From: Candidatus Schmidhempelia bombi str. Bimp
GTDB lineage: Bacteria; Pseudomonadota; Gammaproteobacteria; Enterobacterales; Orbaceae
Assembly (NCBI RefSeq): GCF_000471645.3
Contig: NZ_AWGA01000065.1
Location: forward strand, 1 to 64,000
Length of the DNA stretch: 64,000 nt
Reading direction: 5' to 3'
Part shown: piece after piece, positions 60,104-64,000 of the stretch
Numbering within the stretch: the stretch's first letter is position 1
Layout: each line of letters begins with the position of its first letter
The notes under the pieces: generated by a model
What the model was told of the DNA's origin: nothing
Seen by the model: the letters and a program-made list of their open reading frames with translations, nothing else
Databases searched by the model: none
Made by a program: the position numbers and the translations under genes

Positions 60104-60154
60104 TTACATTACTGTTAAGATAAATATTAATAAGTCGACACTAAAAATACCCAT
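60104..60154 (-). CDS. Possible 16-residue leader or precursor peptide
   Basis: MGIFSVDLLIFILTVM is encoded between the promoter and the first radical SAM gene, ending 15 bases before that ATG. It has no obvious ribosome binding site and is hydrophobic rather than precursor-like. It may be chance, a leader peptide or a tiny substrate. Confidence 0.2.
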   Translation of the reverse strand: MGIFSVDLLIFILTVM

Positions 60155-60175
60155 TGTTTTTGTAAGGATATTTTT

Positions 60176-60204
60176 ATTGTATAAAGAAAATATGCAAATT
60201 TCAA
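60176..60204 (-). promoter_or_regulatory. Promoter of the island operon
   Basis: On the minus strand TTGAAA and TACAAT are separated by exactly 17 bases, 87 bases upstream of the first radical SAM gene. Each hexamer differs from consensus by one or two bases. No operator palindrome is seen around it. Confidence 0.65.
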
Positions 60205-60380
60205 TACATGGTACTGTTAAATTATTTTTATATTAAATTTGGCCTATAAATCATTAATTTTGAATTTTAGGTGCAAACGGATTGCTGAGTTTATAAAGGA
60301 GATTATTTAAATCTTGAGGCCATATTATTCATAAATATAGACAAAATAGTTAACATCATTCCAGCTATTTAGATACTGTT

Positions 60381-60700
60381 AGATGTTAAAAGACTAAAAG
60401 AGCTTGAAGATGAAAATTTTAAACTTAAAAAGTTGTTTGCGGAGTCAGCCTCGAAAACCATGCCATGAAGGAGAATTTCGTAAAAAAGGGTTAGTGATGG
60501 CCGAAAAAAAATTGTGTGCATATTCGCTTATTCAAGCGGGTTTATCGGTCATAAAAGCGTGCAAATTAGCCTCGCTATCGTGGGCAACCTGACGGTTATC
60601 TATCGTGACTGTAGAAGAGCCTTCAATCACCGAGCTTGTGTGATATCCATCGTGTTCACTGCCTACAAATCACGAACTAAAATGACCCTTGGCATATAAT
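60381..60700 (+). pseudogene. IS3-family transposase relic
   Basis: One frame reads KRLKELEDENFKLKKLFAESASKTMP, the leucine-zipper C-terminus of an IS3-type OrfA. It then shifts to MAEKKLCAYSLIQAGLSVIKACKLASLS, like the start of OrfB, and shifts again to TVIYRDCRRAFNHRACV. Stops and frame changes show it is dead. No terminal inverted repeats were identified. Confidence 0.65.
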
Positions 60701-60759
60701 TATCCTTAAATCTGTTTTAAAGAAAAGTCGACATCATCATCGGCTTTAAGCTATCTGGC

Positions 60760-60972
60760 TTACCGGCTAATAACAAACTCTTTGCCGTCAAAACGGAATT
60801 TGGGGGCCAGTGTATTGCACTTATCAATATCGAAATTTCTCCCCTTGTGCTCTGGCGGACAAAAGAGCAAAGGTGAGGACTCTATTTGCACCAATTTATC
60901 ATCTAAAGATAGCTTGATTTGTCTATTGGTAAAATTTGAAAGTTTTTCTTGAAATGATATTACTTTCCGAAA
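60760..60972 (-). pseudogene. Gene remnant of unknown identity
   Basis: An open frame without a start codon reads SSPLLFCPPEHKGRNFDIDK and continues CNTLAPKFRFDGKEFVISR to a stop. The composition is protein-like, unlike the surrounding AT-rich DNA, so it is probably the 3' end of a lost island gene. Confidence 0.4.
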
Positions 60973-61204
60973 TCAAGATAAAATTATTTGTAATGAGAAA
61001 AATAGTGATATCATCAAAATGATGATTTTGTTGACATAATTAAGTTTAAAATTTATTAAATCGATTTTTATCTTAATTTGAGTTTATCTGCGGATAGTGG
61101 ATTTCGACCTGATTATATTTTATTCAAGATGTTAATAAATAGCTTGTATTATAATAAATTAATATTCTAAAATGTATAAGTAAGGATTAGTAAAAAAGTG
61201 GTTT
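60973..61204. other. AT-rich spacer inside the island
   Basis: No coding frame, RNA gene or strong repeat is seen between the gene remnant and the right-end repeats. Confidence 0.4.
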
Positions 61205-61214
61205 TTGTACTTTG

Positions 61215-61281
61215 AGTCCGTAGAAGTCCATAAACATCCATTAAGAACCGCTAAGAACTAGTCCAAAAAATAGTCCAAAAG
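61215..61281. repeat. Right-end AGTCC repeats of the island
   Basis: AGTCCGTAGAAGTCC at the left of this stretch mirrors AGTCCGTTAAAGTCC near attL, and TAGTCCAAAAAATAGTCC mirrors the AGTCCAAAA pair there. The shared pattern at both ends supports a single integrated element. Confidence 0.55.
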
Positions 61282-61344
61282 GTTAGCAAAAGCAATATTG
61301 GTGTCTGGATAATTCTTTTATATACAACAGGTTATAAAGCTGGA

Positions 61345-61369
61345 TTCGAACCTCGTTTCCCGCTCCAAT
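61345..61369 (+). repeat. attR: right 25-bp copy of the tRNA-Gly 3' end
   Basis: Exact copy of 53293-53317. The upstream tRNA half is absent here, so this is the duplicated core left by integration rather than a second tRNA gene. Confidence 0.88.
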
Positions 61370-61721
61370 TCAAAATGTGTATGCCAAGTATTTTACTAAA
61401 ATATAAAAGTTAATAGTTTTTAGTTAATAGTTAATTTTCTTTCATATACTGATACATTTACTTAAATGCACCAACAGTTACTTAAATTTAGTGCAATTCT
61501 AATTCGATCTAATTGACTCTTATCGTTTTAAACGAATCTCTTATTTTGCATACCAATCCTAGCTTTTAAGCTGATTTCTAAAGGAGAGTCTTATTATAGC
61601 CTTAACTGAAATTGTTGTTCGGAATACTAAACAAAAAGATATACTTTCCTGGAGTTGGTACAATTAGCGTGTAAAAAGCTAAAAAGGACAATTATCTAAT
61701 TTATCCAGAATAGCATTAGTA
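61370..61721. other. Gene-free region between the island and the autotransporter
   Basis: No gene or RNA is recognised in about 350 bases. The original chromosomal DNA downstream of the tRNA operon resumes here. Confidence 0.4.
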
Positions 61722-61747
61722 AAAAGCACCTTACTAAAGGTGCTTTT
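61722..61747. terminator. Terminator of the autotransporter gene
   Basis: Perfect 11-bp stem AAAAGCACCTT / AAGGTGCTTTT around ACTA. Its T-rich arms let it stop transcripts from either side; it is 27 bases after the autotransporter stop. Confidence 0.85.
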
Positions 61748-61774
61748 ATTTTTTGTGTTGCCTAATCGTTCCAT

Positions 61775-64000
61775 TTAAAACATATATTTTATTCCAGCCA
61801 TACACAGGGTTTCACGTTGGCTATAGCTACCGATTAGTTGTGACACGTTGCTCCATAAATGTAAATTAGCTTTGATATACCCTTCGAAACCGAGTTTAAT
61901 TTCAGCCATATTATTAGTACCTTGTATATTGTTGGTGGCATCAGTCATATTAACGCCATATTGCTTGGTGTTATGTAACCAGTTAACTTCTGCAAACGGC
62001 TCTATCCGGTTCGTAGAGTCGCTTCTTATATTGTATCGCTCTACAGAAAAACGCATACCAAGATTTGTTTGGATATTACCATTGCCTTTGCCATAAACAT
62101 GAGTGCCATTATGTTCGATATGATCATTAGCTTTAACATCTAACCATTTAATCTGGAACTGTGGACGAATATACACATCGCTTTGTATACCTTCTGCGGC
62201 TAAGTATGAGGCTGCATTATATTCATAACCTGTTTCTAAAGATGCAGTAATACCCTGACTGTGATATTTTTCCTGAGCTAGCTGTTCTCCTTGAACAGTA
62301 TTGTGAAACCAGTTATACATTATCCAACTATCCACATAAGCGCCAATACGTTGTTGGGTATCTTGATACCATGTGCTATAAATACCTACGCTATAACCTT
62401 CCACCTTACCATAGGAACTATACCCAGAAAGATTGTTGCGGGTGTTGCTGTTTTGTTTAGTATAACCACTGGTTAAACCAAAATACCACTGATCTAGATC
62501 AGTAAATGAGTCTGTCAATATATCTCCACCGATCTGAAATACGGTGTAATCAGCCGTAGTTTTTAATTGTTTATCAGACATAGTATGTTGGTTATGGCCT
62601 CTAACAATTCTTGTCCATACATCGTTATATTTACTTTCTCCAGTGATAGGATCAACGAACCAGTCACTACCTTGTCGATCTTGTAAACGCATATTAAATA
62701 CGGTGTTAGCTGTAGCTAAATTAATGGCATAACTTCCTGCTTCTGGGCGAGAAATGTGAATATTGTTATCTGGTTTTACCTTACTGGTCAAATACCAGTT
62801 TTTCATATTATTACCCTGAGCCGTTCCTTGTTGTAGATAATATTCATAGTTACCAGCAACAATACGCCCATCTTGCACAAAAGCGCCTTGGTCTGAACCA
62901 CCTGTTGTAGTAATTAGTTCAATACCCTGCTCTGTTTTTGCACCAAGCCCTCCACCATTTATCACTCTAACCTTGGTAATCCCCTTTGCAGTTCCAGTAA
63001 TTTCCAGTTTATCCGTTGTACTGTTATCATCACCAAGGATCGCGCCAAACTGCACAGTACCGCCATAACCCATCCAATCACCATTTTGGACATAAGTTTG
63101 CCCTTCACAATTTTGGCAATTATTGAGGATCAACATACCGCGATTATCCATATTACCTGTTACCGTGACTTTTTCTACTTTGCTAGTTGCATTTAAATCA
63201 TTAATAAGAATTATTCCTTCATTATTGATCTTTTTGATTTTCTGGTCCTTACCACTTAGATTTAAAATAGCGCTTTGGTTTGGACCTTCTCCTTTGGCAA
63301 TATTTAGCTTAGAAGTATTGACTATCGCATCATCGATACCTAATTTAAGCATACCGTTGTTGATATTCGTTTCACCAGTATAGTCATTCTTAGTAGAAAG
63401 TTGTAGCGTTCCAAGACCATCTTTGGTTAAACTTTTCCCATCCCAATTATTATTGTTATCACAATCATTATTAGTTAATTTTACACGAAGATTAAGAATG
63501 CTTCCCTGTTTTAAATCAAATGTTCCATGACTATCGCCGCCAATATCATTCCATTTTAGTCCGTATGCTAAGGTTTTCTTTTTATCTGTTAATATTGCTC
63601 CAGCGTAGTCTTTCGCACCTGTCGTTAACAAATTATTAGAGATATGTTTATAATTACCGATAATCCCATTATCCGCCTTTGCTAATATAATATCTTGTTG
63701 ATCCCAATCGGTAACATTAGTATTAATTTTTGTCTTATCAAAAATGATTTTGTTTGCATGTAAGCGTGCACCATTATCAAAAGTTAGGGATGTTTCGTTA
63801 GTGAATTCGGCATTTTCTTTAAATGAAACTTGTTTGCCAGAAAGTATCACTCTCCCGTTATTGTTCACTATTAAATTACCTTCAATGGTGGTTTCTGCTT
63901 CACTGGTAATGTGTAACATATTGTCAGAACTAGCTGCAAGCACTATATCACCTTGGATTTTTGATCCTGCTTGTATCGTTAAGCTATTTTTACCTGAAGA
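61775..64000 (-). CDS. Autotransporter (partial, C-terminal part)
   Basis: The last 741 residues of a type Va secreted protein; the N-terminus lies beyond the window. The passenger is a beta-helix rich in Asn/Gly strands with an autotransporter-associated repeat (KDGLGTLQLSTKNDYTG). The C-terminal barrel occupies roughly the last 270 residues (from VWTRIVRGHNQ) and ends GIKYMF with the terminal Phe used for outer-membrane insertion. A Pertactin-like segment precedes the barrel. The passenger has Cys pairs (NNCQNCEG and NDCDNN), unusual for autotransporters. The open frame continues to the window edge, so no start is given. The function is probably adhesion to host tissue or to other bacteria. 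Confidence 0.9.
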   Translation of the reverse strand, partial: SSGKNSLTIQAGSKIQGDIVLAASSDNMLHITSEAETTIEGNLIVNNNGRVILSGKQVSFKENAEFTNETSLTFDNGARLHANKIIFDKTKINTNVTDWDQQDIILAKADNGIIGNYKHISNNLLTTGAKDYAGAILTDKKKTLAYGLKWNDIGGDSHGTFDLKQGSILNLRVKLTNNDCDNNNNWDGKSLTKDGLGTLQLSTKNDYTGETNINNGMLKLGIDDAIVNTSKLNIAKGEGPNQSAILNLSGKDQKIKKINNEGIILINDLNATSKVEKVTVTGNMDNRGMLILNNCQNCEGQTYVQNGDWMGYGGTVQFGAILGDDNSTTDKLEITGTAKGITKVRVINGGGLGAKTEQGIELITTTGGSDQGAFVQDGRIVAGNYEYYLQQGTAQGNNMKNWYLTSKVKPDNNIHISRPEAGSYAINLATANTVFNMRLQDRQGSDWFVDPITGESKYNDVWTRIVRGHNQHTMSDKQLKTTADYTVFQIGGDILTDSFTDLDQWYFGLTSGYTKQNSNTRNNLSGYSSYGKVEGYSVGIYSTWYQDTQQRIGAYVDSWIMYNWFHNTVQGEQLAQEKYHSQGITASLETGYEYNAASYLAAEGIQSDVYIRPQFQIKWLDVKANDHIEHNGTHVYGKGNGNIQTNLGMRFSVERYNIRSDSTNRIEPFAEVNWLHNTKQYGVNMTDATNNIQGTNNMAEIKLGFEGYIKANLHLWSNVSQLIGSYSQRETLCMAGIKYMF

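Larger units (their letters stand above)
53318..61369. mobile_element. 8.05-kb genomic island at tRNA-Gly with a radical SAM operon
   Basis: The segment lies between the tRNA-Gly 3' end and its exact 25-bp copy. It carries AGTCC repeat clusters near both ends, a truncated gene, a six-gene biosynthesis-like operon, an IS3-type transposase relic and another gene remnant. No integrase gene was found, so the island is probably fixed unless helped by another element. Its genes are more A/T-rich and Asn/Ile/Lys-rich in reading than the flanking housekeeping genes; I judged that by eye. Confidence 0.85.

Noticed and set aside
61345-61369. A second tRNA-Gly gene
   Set aside because: Only the 3' 23 bases of the tRNA are present; there is no D arm, anticodon arm or promoter, so it is the right attachment site.

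Overview
The window is AT-rich chromosomal DNA from a gammaproteobacterium. Protein families and local gene order (pepA-holC-valS opposite lptFG; yebC-ruvC-ruvAB; hemA-prfA-prmC-kdsA opposite lolB-ispE; rnm-yciO-rluB; uvrC-pgsA-tRNAs) are those of the Enterobacterales/Pasteurellales/Orbales group. The low GC, a Pertactin-like autotransporter and scattered gene decay make an Orbaceae host-associated bacterium (Gilliamella-like) my best guess. That is an inference, not a proven identification.

Layout. 1-7.1 kb: partial dinB with a LexA-like box, rnt, grxD, a YccS-type membrane protein, nfo, a family-2 glycosyltransferase and tRNA-Lys(CTT). 7.1-20.5 kb: glpG, valS-holC-pepA, lptF-lptG, ruvB-ruvA (LexA box upstream), an unusually long gap, then ruvC-yebC and a small secreted protein followed by a decayed tandem copy of itself. 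20.5-32 kb: nudB, aspS, a streptococcal-type nicotinamidase, a two-gene membrane protein pair (DUF3100-like), nlpC, pykF behind a leader with its own terminator, and ppk-ppx. 32-41 kb: rluB-yciO-rnm, rraB, kdsA-prmC-prfA-hemA and lolB-ispE. 41-53 kb: two orphan genes in gene-poor DNA, sbcB, yohJ-yohK (lrgAB), sanA, artPIQM with a possible ARG box, and uvrC-pgsA-tRNA-Leu-tRNA-Gly.

53.3-61.4 kb is the most interesting part. It is an 8.05-kb island inserted at the 3' end of tRNA-Gly(GCC). It is bounded by a perfect 25-bp direct repeat of the tRNA 3' end and has AGTCC-type repeats just inside both ends. It carries no recognisable integrase, but it does carry an IS3-type transposase relic and a truncated gene. 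Its core is a tightly packed six-gene operon on the minus strand with one good promoter. In order of transcription the genes are a radical SAM enzyme, a PreA/dihydroorotate-dehydrogenase-like flavoprotein with two [4Fe-4S] motifs, a MATE exporter, a second radical SAM enzyme (SplB/COG1533-like), a DUF5680-like protein and a stand-alone type II thioesterase. I do not recognise the pathway. The combination suggests a compact system that makes and exports a small molecule or modified peptide.

Beyond the island (61.8-64 kb) lies the C-terminal part of a large autotransporter whose start is outside the window. Most other genes are single-copy housekeeping genes with intact active-site motifs.
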